Below are positions 1-7,500 of a DNA stretch of 64,000 nucleotides, in pieces. The first letter of the stretch is position 1. The number at the start of each line of letters is the position of its first letter. The translations under genes and the position numbers were made by a program. The notes beneath the pieces were generated by a model that saw only the letters and a program-made list of their open reading frames with translations, ran no database searches and was not told the DNA's origin. The stretch comes from DATAJX01 sp964601735 (GTDB lineage Bacteria; Pseudomonadota; Alphaproteobacteria; UBA2136; UBA6156). The DNA lies in contig CAZROO010000002.1 in the NCBI GenBank assembly GCA_964601735.1, forward strand, positions 1 to 64,000. The letters run 5' to 3'.

Positions 1-4
1 AAAC

Positions 5-92
5 TGGCGGAAGCGAGAGGATTCGAACCTCCGAGGGATTGCTCCCAACCCGCTTTCCAGGCGAGCGCCTTAAACCACTCGGCCACGCTTCC
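5..92 (-). tRNA. tRNA-Ser (anticodon GGA)
   Basis: Read on the minus strand, this folds as a class II tRNA. The 7-bp acceptor stem is GGAAGCG/CGCTTCC, followed by discriminator G and an encoded CCA (positions 5-7). The anticodon loop CTGGAAA reads GGA for Ser codons UCC/UCU. A long variable arm and the T-loop motif GTTCGAATC are present. The 88-nt length and long variable arm fit tRNA-Ser. It lies just beyond the 3' end of the secretion operon. Confidence 0.97.
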
Positions 93-155
93 GCACGGCG
101 CGGTTCTATAACATCTGCCCGGGCTGCGCCAGCCCTTATGTAAAAGGGTCGGTTT

Positions 156-1394
156 CTATTCCCAACGTCGCAGGTCATACCAGGCAACGGCGCGACCGGC
201 ATAGGCTTGCAGCCAGTTGCTCATTGCCGCGGTCATGTCGCGCTGGGCGTCCAGCAGGTCGCGCAACTCGCGGTTGCCCATCTGTACTTCCTTCATCAGC
301 AGTTGCACGGTAAGGGTTGCGTCCTTCAACTCGGCTTCGCTGTGCACCAGCTTTTTACCGGCCGTTTGCCAGCGGCTGGCGGCGGCGGCGCGCTGGCTTT
401 GAACTTCCAGTTTGGTGGCCTTGAGTTCGGCATCGGCGGCCTGGAGGGCGGCACGGGCTTCGGCTTTCTGCCCGCGCGTCACGCCGCTGTCCCAAAAGGT
501 ATAGCCCATGCTCAGCACCACGCGGTTGTCAGTGCTTTTCTGGTCATAGTTGGTGCCATCGTACTGGTTGCGGCGGGTGCTGCCCAGCAGGTCAACGCTG
601 GGCCAGTCGGCGGCCTCGGCCTGGCTGACGCGCGCCAGTGCCTCCGCGTGTGCAGCCTGTGCAGCCTGAACCAGCGGGTGCACCGTAGGGTCAAATGTAC
701 CGCTGACAGCCATGACCATCGCCGGGCTGGGATCGGCCACTTCGCCCACTGTTTCACCTACGGCGCGGATGTAATTGGCCTGCGCCACGCCAATGTCGGT
801 CATGCGCTGTGCCAGTTCAGCCTTGGCGGCATCCAGGCGGCTGTTGGCTTCCGCCACTTCGGTTTTGGTGGCGTCGCTCATGCCAAAGCGTTGCTCGGTG
901 CTGCTGGTGATTCTGGTCAAAAAATCGTTATCTTGCCGCGTCATGTCGGCCAGCTTCTGGGCCAGCCACAGGCTGGTGTGGGCCTGGGCCGCGGCAAACT
1001 GCTGCTGGCGTTGTTGCCAGCCCAGGTTCTGGGTGGCTTCCTGCACGCGCTGGCTCATTTCTTCCACCGTTGCGCTGCGCCTGCCGCCGTCGAGTAGCGG
1101 TTGGCTCAACAGCAGGCTGCCTTCGGCAATACCGGTGTTTTTGGAGTAGCCTTCAAGGTCGTAATGCTGTGTACCCACCTGGGCATCACCGCTGATTTTA
1201 AACCAGCGTGCGCCCTTGGCGGCAGTAAGGCTGCCCTGCGCCTGTTCCAGCCGGGCGGCGCGTGTGGCGATATCAGGATGGTGGGCAGCAATCTCCAGCG
1301 TTTCGGCAATGGTACGCGGCGCGGCCCAGGCCGGAGAAAAAGCTACGCTTAATAGAAGTGTGGTGAGAGCCAGGGATGTTGTCGGGCATTTCAT
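156..1394 (-). CDS. TolC-family outer-membrane channel of a type I secretion system
   Basis: A 412-aa TolC-like efflux/secretion channel expected to span the outer membrane and periplasm. A signal peptide (MKCPTTSLALTTLLLSVAFS, then PAWA) is followed by the mature start APRTI. The chain is rich in Ala, Gln and Glu, as in the long TolC helices, and the C-terminal part has the family-typical RELRDLLDAQRDM helix. An open frame extends 14 codons upstream, but I start at 1394 because the signal peptide begins there and AAGGAA lies about 7 nt upstream. It is the last gene of the minus-strand operon substrate-ABC-ABC-HlyD-regulator-TolC, 35 nt after the regulator stop. Having its own TolC suggests a dedicated T1SS, not one sharing a housekeeping channel. 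I know of no substrate for it beyond the operon context. Confidence 0.88.
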   Translation of the reverse strand: MKCPTTSLALTTLLLSVAFSPAWAAPRTIAETLEIAAHHPDIATRAARLEQAQGSLTAAKGARWFKISGDAQVGTQHYDLEGYSKNTGIAEGSLLLSQPLLDGGRRSATVEEMSQRVQEATQNLGWQQRQQQFAAAQAHTSLWLAQKLADMTRQDNDFLTRITSSTEQRFGMSDATKTEVAEANSRLDAAKAELAQRMTDIGVAQANYIRAVGETVGEVADPSPAMVMAVSGTFDPTVHPLVQAAQAAHAEALARVSQAEAADWPSVDLLGSTRRNQYDGTNYDQKSTDNRVVLSMGYTFWDSGVTRGQKAEARAALQAADAELKATKLEVQSQRAAAASRWQTAGKKLVHSEAELKDATLTVQLLMKEVQMGNRELRDLLDAQRDMTAAMSNWLQAYAGRAVAWYDLRRWE

Positions 1395-1429
1395 GGGGCG
1401 TTCCTTCTTCTTGTTCAAATCGTTCCAAT

Positions 1430-2401
1430 TCACCATTCCAGCTCGCGGGCCACGCCAGCCTCGGCCACTACGATGTTCCCGGCCTCGCTGTACATCAGCT
1501 TGTCAAAACTGCTAATCCGCGCCTGCGCGATGCCTCGGCCGTTTTTGGCAGTGGCGCGGTCGGGCGAAAGATCGATGAATTTCCGCCAGTCGAAACCTTC
1601 ACCGGGATCTCGGATGCTCAGGCGGCAGCGGTTGCCGAGACGCTCGATGTCGACCTCGACATGCTGGCTGGCAAACTGTGGCGCGCGCTCAAGCTTGCGT
1701 ATTTCTTCCACCCATCGGTTCTCTTGCAGAAGGGCGGCTTTTTTCTCAAAGCCAATGCGCAGGCGGCCGTGTTCGACCGCGTTAAGCAACAGCGCGGCCA
1801 CGCCTTTAAGGGCGAGTTCGGGCTGTGGGAAGAGGGGCGCCAGCATCAGGCTCAGGCGCTCGGCCTGGGCCACGGTTTGCAGGGTGAAGGAAGCCCTTTT
1901 AAGCATGGCCATGTCGTCGCTGCGACGGGCAAGCTGGCGCATCAGTTCGCGGCGATGACGGCTTTCCTTGACCGCTGCTGCGATGATGCTGGCGAACACG
2001 TCAAATTCCACCGGCTTGACCAGGTAATAAAATACCCCGGCACCGATGCTCTCACGCATGTCTTCCGGCTCGGTTGAGCAGGTAACCATCACCACAGGCA
2101 GGCTGGCCAGTTCGGGCTTCTGGCGCAACAGGCGCACCACGCTCAGGCCGTCCAGCTTGGGCATGTTGCGGTCCATCACCACCGCTTCGGCGCGCTGCGG
2201 GTTTTGCAGCAGCCAGTTATAAGCTTGCTGTCCGTCGGTGCATTCCAGCGGCTCATAACCATTCTGGGTCAGGGCTTTGGCCATCACGTGACGCGACACC
2301 GCATCGTCGTCCACCACCAGCACGCGGCAACGTTCGTCCGGTAGGGCGCGGAGGGATGGCGAGACAGGTTCAAACGGGTTTCCAAAGGGTTGATGGCTCA
2401 T
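1430..2401 (-). CDS. Response-regulator receiver domain fused to an RsbW-type histidine-kinase-like ATPase
   Basis: A 323-aa cytoplasmic signalling protein. Residues 25-145 form a receiver domain with the acidic pocket D31-D33, phosphoacceptor D77 (motif VVMDRNMPKLDG), T107 and K129. Residues 185-323 resemble a HATPase_c/anti-sigma ATPase fold: N box LLLNAVEHG (N207), G1-like DPGEGF (D265) and a short G2-like NGRGIAQAR (288-295). No phosphoacceptor His domain and no PP2C phosphatase domain are visible, so this is not an ordinary histidine kinase. In known families, such REC-HATPase proteins control partner proteins by binding, as RsbW does with sigma factors. The start overlaps the hlyD stop as ATGA, so the gene is translationally coupled within the T1SS operon. 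A role in tuning secretion or substrate expression is inference. Confidence 0.85.
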   Translation of the reverse strand: MSHQPFGNPFEPVSPSLRALPDERCRVLVVDDDAVSRHVMAKALTQNGYEPLECTDGQQAYNWLLQNPQRAEAVVMDRNMPKLDGLSVVRLLRQKPELASLPVVMVTCSTEPEDMRESIGAGVFYYLVKPVEFDVFASIIAAAVKESRHRRELMRQLARRSDDMAMLKRASFTLQTVAQAERLSLMLAPLFPQPELALKGVAALLLNAVEHGRLRIGFEKKAALLQENRWVEEIRKLERAPQFASQHVEVDIERLGNRCRLSIRDPGEGFDWRKFIDLSPDRATAKNGRGIAQARISSFDKLMYSEAGNIVVAEAGVARELEW

Positions 2402-3690
2402 GATTCTTTCCAGGCTTCATCGAAAGTTTGACGGATGGGTTTAAGCAGGTAGTCGAGCACCGAGCGGTGGCCGGTCACAATCGCTGCCACGACCACCATG
2501 CCGGGGCGCAGCGCATAGCTGCGGGTGGTACCTTGCAACTGTTGTGGAATATCAACCCACACCTGGTACACCGCATGGCCGGTTTCGTCTGCCACCGTAT
2601 CGGCCGAAATCTTCTCCACCGTGCCGTTCAAAAAGCCGAAGCGCGTGCTCTCGTAAGCCGTCAGTTTCACCGCCACCTGTTGCCCGCGATGTACCATGCC
2701 CACATAGGCAGGAGGTAATTTAACCAAGGCCTGCAACGGGCTGCCCGCAGGCACGATTTCCATCAGCGTGCCGCCGGCAGGCACCACGGCACCAGCGGTA
2801 TTAACCTTGATGGCTTGCACCACACCGGTCACCGGCGCGCGTACCACCAGGCGCCGTTGCCGGTCTTCCAGCTTTTTTTGCTGCTCGGTTTGCTGGTTGA
2901 GCTCGCTTTCAATCTGTGCCAACTGGTCGGCCATATCCGATTCAAGCCCGGCCAGCGCCTGGTTCTGGCTGCGGTAATCGCGCTCGGCGGCGTACACCCG
3001 GCTGGCGGTGCCAAAGCCTTGCTGGCGCAGCGCTTGTTCGTGGTCGAGTTCCTGCCTGGCGGCCAGCACGCCGTCACGCATCAGACGCCAGCGTTGCGCC
3101 AGCGCCGCTAGTTGCGGGTCGGCAGCCAGCGCGGCAATGGCGGTGTCGCGCCCCGCAGCTGGTTCGATGCTGTTAAACTTGCCGGTCACGATGTCCGGCG
3201 GCGGCAACAAGGTTGTAGCCGGCAGGGTGGGGGAGGGAATACCCGAAGCCAGCGGCAATGGCGCTTGTGTGCCCAGGGCCAGCCGCAGGCGCTCGCGCTG
3301 CTTTTGCAGGTAGGCTACGCGGTCGCGCAGCGTGCCGAGATCGGCAGTCACGCTGGTGGCATCCAGTTCCAGCAGAGGCTGGCCGATGGCCACCACATCA
3401 CCCTCATGTACATAAATGGTTTTGAGCAGACCTCCTTCTACATGCTGCACCACGGCGTTATTGCCTTGCGCCACCAGCATGCCGCCGGCACGGGCCACTT
3501 CGTCCAGCGGCGCCAGCGCGGCCCAGCCCAGCAGCAGTAATACCCCCAGGCCGGAAACCATCAGCAATCCGCGCGCCAGCTTGGGCTCGGGCTGGCTCTC
3601 TACCAGCAGTGGTTGGACCGTAGGGGCAACGGGGGCCTTCAGGCCCTCGCCGATGGTGCTGAGACCCTGGCCGATGAGGTCAAGCCGCAT
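2398..3690 (-). CDS. HlyD-family periplasmic adaptor of type I secretion
   Basis: A 430-aa membrane fusion protein linking the inner-membrane ABC transporter to TolC. Residues 1-40 are cytoplasmic and 41-62 form one transmembrane helix. A lipoyl/biotinyl half-motif follows at 80-110 (VVQHVEGGLLKTIYVHEGD). A long coiled-coil hairpin covers about 115-285 and is interrupted by a Pro-rich stretch. The second lipoyl half is near RAPVTGVVQAIKV, then the beta-barrel domain. Length and order match HlyD/LapC proteins. The start overlaps the end of the upstream ABC gene by 11 nt and the stop overlaps the regulator gene, so expression is coupled. Substrate specificity cannot be read from the sequence. 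Confidence 0.93.
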   Translation of the reverse strand: MRLDLIGQGLSTIGEGLKAPVAPTVQPLLVESQPEPKLARGLLMVSGLGVLLLLGWAALAPLDEVARAGGMLVAQGNNAVVQHVEGGLLKTIYVHEGDVVAIGQPLLELDATSVTADLGTLRDRVAYLQKQRERLRLALGTQAPLPLASGIPSPTLPATTLLPPPDIVTGKFNSIEPAAGRDTAIAALAADPQLAALAQRWRLMRDGVLAARQELDHEQALRQQGFGTASRVYAAERDYRSQNQALAGLESDMADQLAQIESELNQQTEQQKKLEDRQRRLVVRAPVTGVVQAIKVNTAGAVVPAGGTLMEIVPAGSPLQALVKLPPAYVGMVHRGQQVAVKLTAYESTRFGFLNGTVEKISADTVADETGHAVYQVWVDIPQQLQGTTRSYALRPGMVVVAAIVTGHRSVLDYLLKPIRQTFDEAWKES

Positions 3691-5830
3691 GGGATAATCT
3701 TTCGCCGGAAAGGGCTTGGTGCTGAAGAGCCTGGATGACCCTCTCCGGTTTGCCGCTCAAGGCCGTGGCCTCGCTGCGCAGGCCCACGCCGTGGTCGGCC
3801 ATTTCCAGCAGGCGGTGGTGGCTGCTGGCCGCGATAACCGTGATGTTGCCGCGGCGGCCGGCAAGCCAGCGGCATAGGGCCTCGCCCACCGGGCCGTTCA
3901 TGATGTGCGCAGGTAATTCGTCGCAGAGAACCAGCCGTCCGGGGTGGAGGAACAGGCGCGCCAGACTCAACTGGTAATGCAGCAGGTCACTAGGCTCGGT
4001 TTGCGGGTGAAAAGAATGATTCAGCCCGTCATTGAGCATGCGCACGGTGTCGGCGGCACCGCTTTGTTCCAGTGACTGCCACAATTGGTTGTCGCTGGCG
4101 GTGGGGTTGGTCAGGCGCAGGTTGGTGGCAATGGTGGCACTGAACAGCTCTGGCAGTTGCGGCAGGTAGGCGACGTGGGTGCGCAACCGTTCCGGGTTCC
4201 ACTGACGCAGGTCGATGCCGTCGAGCCGGATACTGCCGTTTTGGGGCTGGTAAAGGCCCATCAGCAGCTTGAGCACCGACGACTTGCCGGTGCCGTTGTG
4301 GCCGCTGACGGTCATCATCTGTCCGGCACGCAGGTGAAAGGTGAGGTTGTTGAGCACTACGCCGTGCTCGCTGTTGTAACGCAGGGTCACATGGTGGAAG
4401 GCGACCTCACCGCGCAGGTTGGCAGGTCCCAGATGTGTTACCGGTTGCACCGCCAGCGGAGAGGTCTCGGTGGGAATATCGAACAGCTTCTGCAGTTGTA
4501 AAAAGGTTTGCTGCAACTGCATGAGGCGCGGCAGCGAGGTACACACTAGCGCCAACGGCGCCATGATGCGCCACACCAGCATCATCGCCGCCACCAGTGC
4601 GCCGGCGGTCAGCGTACCATTGTTCACCAGGTTGACGCCCACCGCCAGGGTGCCCAAACCAGCCAGGCTGCTGCCCACCTGCGCCATTACGTCCAGCATA
4701 TGCTGCTGATTGGCACCGGTCTGGTTGCTCAGCGCGGCCTCGTGGCCGGTCCGGGCCAGGCGCTCCAGCCAGAATTCGCTCAGGCCATCGGCCCGTAATT
4801 GCACCACATACTGGCAGGCTTCCAGCACCATGTTCTGCCGGGACTCATGGTTGCGGGACTGGGCGCTTAGTACGCTGCGTACCCACGGCAGCAGCAGCAC
4901 CATCAGCAGGGCGTAAGTGCCCACCAGCGCCAGCGGTACCCACACCAGGTTGCCGCCGATAATTGCCAGCATCGTCAGCACCACCGCTACAAACGGTACG
5001 TCCAGCAAGCCCAGTACCAGCGGGCTGGTGCCTGCTTCGCGGATGATTTCCAGTCCCCGCAAACGGCTGAGCTGGCTGCTGATGCTGGCGCGTTCGATGA
5101 GCGCGGTGGGAAAGTGCAGCAGCTTGCCGGTCACCAGGTTGGCCACCAGCGTGCAGGCTTTGACGCCGAGGCGCGCCAGCATGCGGCTGCGCAAGCCACG
5201 CAGGGTGCCTTCCACCGTCAGCACCATGCCCAGGCCAATCAGAAGCCCGGTGTAGCCCGCTGGCGCACGGCCATCAATGACATGGTCGTACACCACCATG
5301 ATAAACACCGGCACCAGCACGCCAAGCGACTGAATGAGCAGGCTCGCGACCAGCAGCGGAGCAATGGCCCGGCGATAGCGGCGCATCACCAGGTGAAGCA
5401 GGTCGCTGCCTTCCGGCGCTTCAGTTTCGTCTATCGCAAACAGGTGCCCGGTCGATAAATCACGGGGCGGGCTGATCACGGTGCGTTCCTGCGCGCTCCA
5501 CACCCAGGCGGCCTTGGCGTTGCCGGCGGGCCAAACCAGAATGTCGCCCTTGTTGCTTACCCAGGTTTGCATCGTGCGGGATGAGACGGCACCGGCCACC
5601 GGTTGCACGGTAAAGCCAAGGTTGGCGAGTAATGCGGTCCACATGTCGCACACGGTGCTGCCCGGGGGCCAGGCGGCCAGAATCTGCTCGGTGGTTATCT
5701 CCGGTTGCAGTGCTGCCAGCGCCGCCAGCAGCACTGGCGTGTGCAGGCATTGGTTAAGCGGAGGTAGCTGTGCCAGGTCACCCTGCAACTGTGCGGTTAT
5801 CAAGGGCACTTCGGCAAATGTCTGGCTCAT
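3680..5830 (-). CDS. T1SS ABC transporter, C39-like N-domain, partly degenerate ATPase
   Basis: A 716-aa ABC exporter. Residues 1-125 look like the C39-like domain of T1SS transporters but lack a catalytic Cys motif, so they should bind substrate without cleaving it. A six-helix transmembrane domain spans about 150-430. The nucleotide-binding domain keeps Walker A (SGHNGTGKSS, about 509-518) and Walker B acidic residues (LVLCDE, D637/E638), a Q-loop and an H-loop region (SSHH). The ABC signature is degenerate: PSDLLHYQLSLAR stands where LSGGQRQR-ALAR is expected. An open frame runs 44 codons further upstream, but the start is set at 5830 because it forms an ATGA overlap with the previous gene and begins with a sensible N-terminus. 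It probably pairs with the adjacent half-transporter, forming an asymmetric heterodimer. Confidence 0.9.
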   Translation of the reverse strand: MSQTFAEVPLITAQLQGDLAQLPPLNQCLHTPVLLAALAALQPEITTEQILAAWPPGSTVCDMWTALLANLGFTVQPVAGAVSSRTMQTWVSNKGDILVWPAGNAKAAWVWSAQERTVISPPRDLSTGHLFAIDETEAPEGSDLLHLVMRRYRRAIAPLLVASLLIQSLGVLVPVFIMVVYDHVIDGRAPAGYTGLLIGLGMVLTVEGTLRGLRSRMLARLGVKACTLVANLVTGKLLHFPTALIERASISSQLSRLRGLEIIREAGTSPLVLGLLDVPFVAVVLTMLAIIGGNLVWVPLALVGTYALLMVLLLPWVRSVLSAQSRNHESRQNMVLEACQYVVQLRADGLSEFWLERLARTGHEAALSNQTGANQQHMLDVMAQVGSSLAGLGTLAVGVNLVNNGTLTAGALVAAMMLVWRIMAPLALVCTSLPRLMQLQQTFLQLQKLFDIPTETSPLAVQPVTHLGPANLRGEVAFHHVTLRYNSEHGVVLNNLTFHLRAGQMMTVSGHNGTGKSSVLKLLMGLYQPQNGSIRLDGIDLRQWNPERLRTHVAYLPQLPELFSATIATNLRLTNPTASDNQLWQSLEQSGAADTVRMLNDGLNHSFHPQTEPSDLLHYQLSLARLFLHPGRLVLCDELPAHIMNGPVGEALCRWLAGRRGNITVIAASSHHRLLEMADHGVGLRSEATALSGKPERVIQALQHQALSGERLSHAA

Positions 5831-7500
5831 GCGGCCTCCGGCACGGGCGTATGCCCGTGCATGGCAAGCCTGAAGGTGCCGCCCTGCTGCACAAAGCTGT
5901 AATCGGCCAGCGCGCGCAGGTTGCGGTCGTCGGTCAGTAGCAACATCAGGGTCTTGCCGCAAAGCCTACCCAGCAGGCGGCATATCGCGTTGTACCCCAC
6001 GCTGTCGAGCGCGCGGTCGGCTTGGTGGAAGAGGATAATGCGCGGCTTGAGCGCCAACGTGCAGGCTAGCGCAATACGTTGCTTTAGGCCGGGCGGTAGC
6101 GGGTCGGCCAGCGAGCCTTCCAGCTGCGTATTCATGCCGCGCGGCAGCACCGAAAGCGCGGTGTCCAGCTCCAGCAACTCCACCATTTCGGCCACCTGCT
6201 GCCGGGGGGTAAGGCCAAAGCGGCTGAGGTTGTCATAAATGGTGCCGCGGTAAATGGTGCCCTGCGGCGGCAGGTAACCCACGTGACGTACCAGCTCGCC
6301 AGAGGCCAACTGGTGCGGGTCGATGCCGTTGACTCTGACACTTCCTTCTAGCGGCGGCCGCAGGCCCGCGCAGGTCTGCAGCAGGCAGGCACCGGCATTG
6401 TCGCTGTTGGCCTGGATGGCAATGGTCTGGCCGCGCTCGGCCTGCAAGTCAACCTGGCGCGCCAGCCAGGGGCCGTGGCCCTGCTTCAGGCTCACATCGT
6501 GTAGGCGCAGGGTGCCCATCAGTTCGCCGCTGGGCGTCATCATGGTGCCAAACACCGCAGGCTGCGCCAGTACATGGCCTAGCCGCTGTACCGCCTGGCG
6601 GGCTTCACGCACGCGCGAGTACAGTCCCAGCGCGCGTTGGATGGGCGACATCAACCGCCCGGCAATCAACACGCAGGCCATCAGCACCCCCAGCGTCACA
6701 TGGCCCGAGAGCACCAGCGGCGTCCCGGCCATTGTCACGCCCACCAGTACCATCTCGCCAAACAGCAGGCCGTCCTGATAACTCAGGTTGGCAATCTCCG
6801 CCGCCTGCAACGAGGCCTGCGCCAGTTCCTCCTGGTGGTGGTCCATAACCCGCTGCATGTGGCGCTGGCGGCCAAAGGCCTTGATGGTCTGGATGCGTTC
6901 GAGAATCTCAATCAGCGCGTTCTTGCGCATGATGTCGGCATGGTCGCGGCGCAGCAACCCCTTGGAGAGTAACTGGCCGTGATGCACCACCCGGCCGTAA
7001 AACAGCAGCAGCATGCCCAGCGGCACCAAGGCCAGAACACCGCCCAGGTAGGCGATAACCCCGAGATACAGCACCACAAACGGCACTTCCAGCAAAACGG
7101 TCAGGGCTTGGCCGCTGCTGAACTCGCGCAGCCTCATCAGCGCTTCCAGCATGTGCAGGCTGTGGCCGGGGCCGCTGCCTTGCGGCAGTACGCTCAGCAT
7201 GTGCTTTAAAAAATCCATGGTCAGCCGTTGTTCCTGTACGCTGCCGCACCAGCCGGTAAGGTGCGTACGCAGTACGCGCAGCCATGCTTCCACCGCAACG
7301 GCCACCAGAACCATGCAAATGGTTACAATCCAACTACTGTGGGCGCCTTGCGCCAGCACGCGGTCGTAAATTTGTAGCGTAGCCAGCGGCAGGGCCAGGC
7401 CCAGCAGATTGATGGCAAACGTGGCCAACAGCAGCGGCGCCACCATGCGGGCGCCGCTGGGCCAGAGCTTGAGCAGCGTATCAGTGGTGGAAGAGGTCAT
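5827..7500 (-). CDS. ABC half-transporter of T1SS type with a catalytically dead ATPase domain
   Basis: A 557-aa ABC-exporter subunit. An N-terminal transmembrane domain (about 15-300, including QIYDRVL typical of T1SS permeases) is followed by a nucleotide-binding fold. All key motifs are altered. The Walker A site reads ANSDNAGACLL and has no Lys. The signature reads LPPGLKQRIALAC. Walker B reads IILFHQADRALD with DE replaced by HQ. The H-loop reads LLLTDDRN with no His. The Q-loop (YLPPQGTIYRGTI) is kept. The fold is intact and uninterrupted, so this looks like an evolved non-catalytic partner and not a pseudogene. The start overlaps the substrate gene by 20 nt and the end overlaps the next ABC gene as ATGA. 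A heterodimer with the 716-aa subunit is inferred. Confidence 0.88.
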   Translation of the reverse strand: MTSSTTDTLLKLWPSGARMVAPLLLATFAINLLGLALPLATLQIYDRVLAQGAHSSWIVTICMVLVAVAVEAWLRVLRTHLTGWCGSVQEQRLTMDFLKHMLSVLPQGSGPGHSLHMLEALMRLREFSSGQALTVLLEVPFVVLYLGVIAYLGGVLALVPLGMLLLFYGRVVHHGQLLSKGLLRRDHADIMRKNALIEILERIQTIKAFGRQRHMQRVMDHHQEELAQASLQAAEIANLSYQDGLLFGEMVLVGVTMAGTPLVLSGHVTLGVLMACVLIAGRLMSPIQRALGLYSRVREARQAVQRLGHVLAQPAVFGTMMTPSGELMGTLRLHDVSLKQGHGPWLARQVDLQAERGQTIAIQANSDNAGACLLQTCAGLRPPLEGSVRVNGIDPHQLASGELVRHVGYLPPQGTIYRGTIYDNLSRFGLTPRQQVAEMVELLELDTALSVLPRGMNTQLEGSLADPLPPGLKQRIALACTLALKPRIILFHQADRALDSVGYNAICRLLGRLCGKTLMLLLTDDRNLRALADYSFVQQGGTFRLAMHGHTPVPEAA

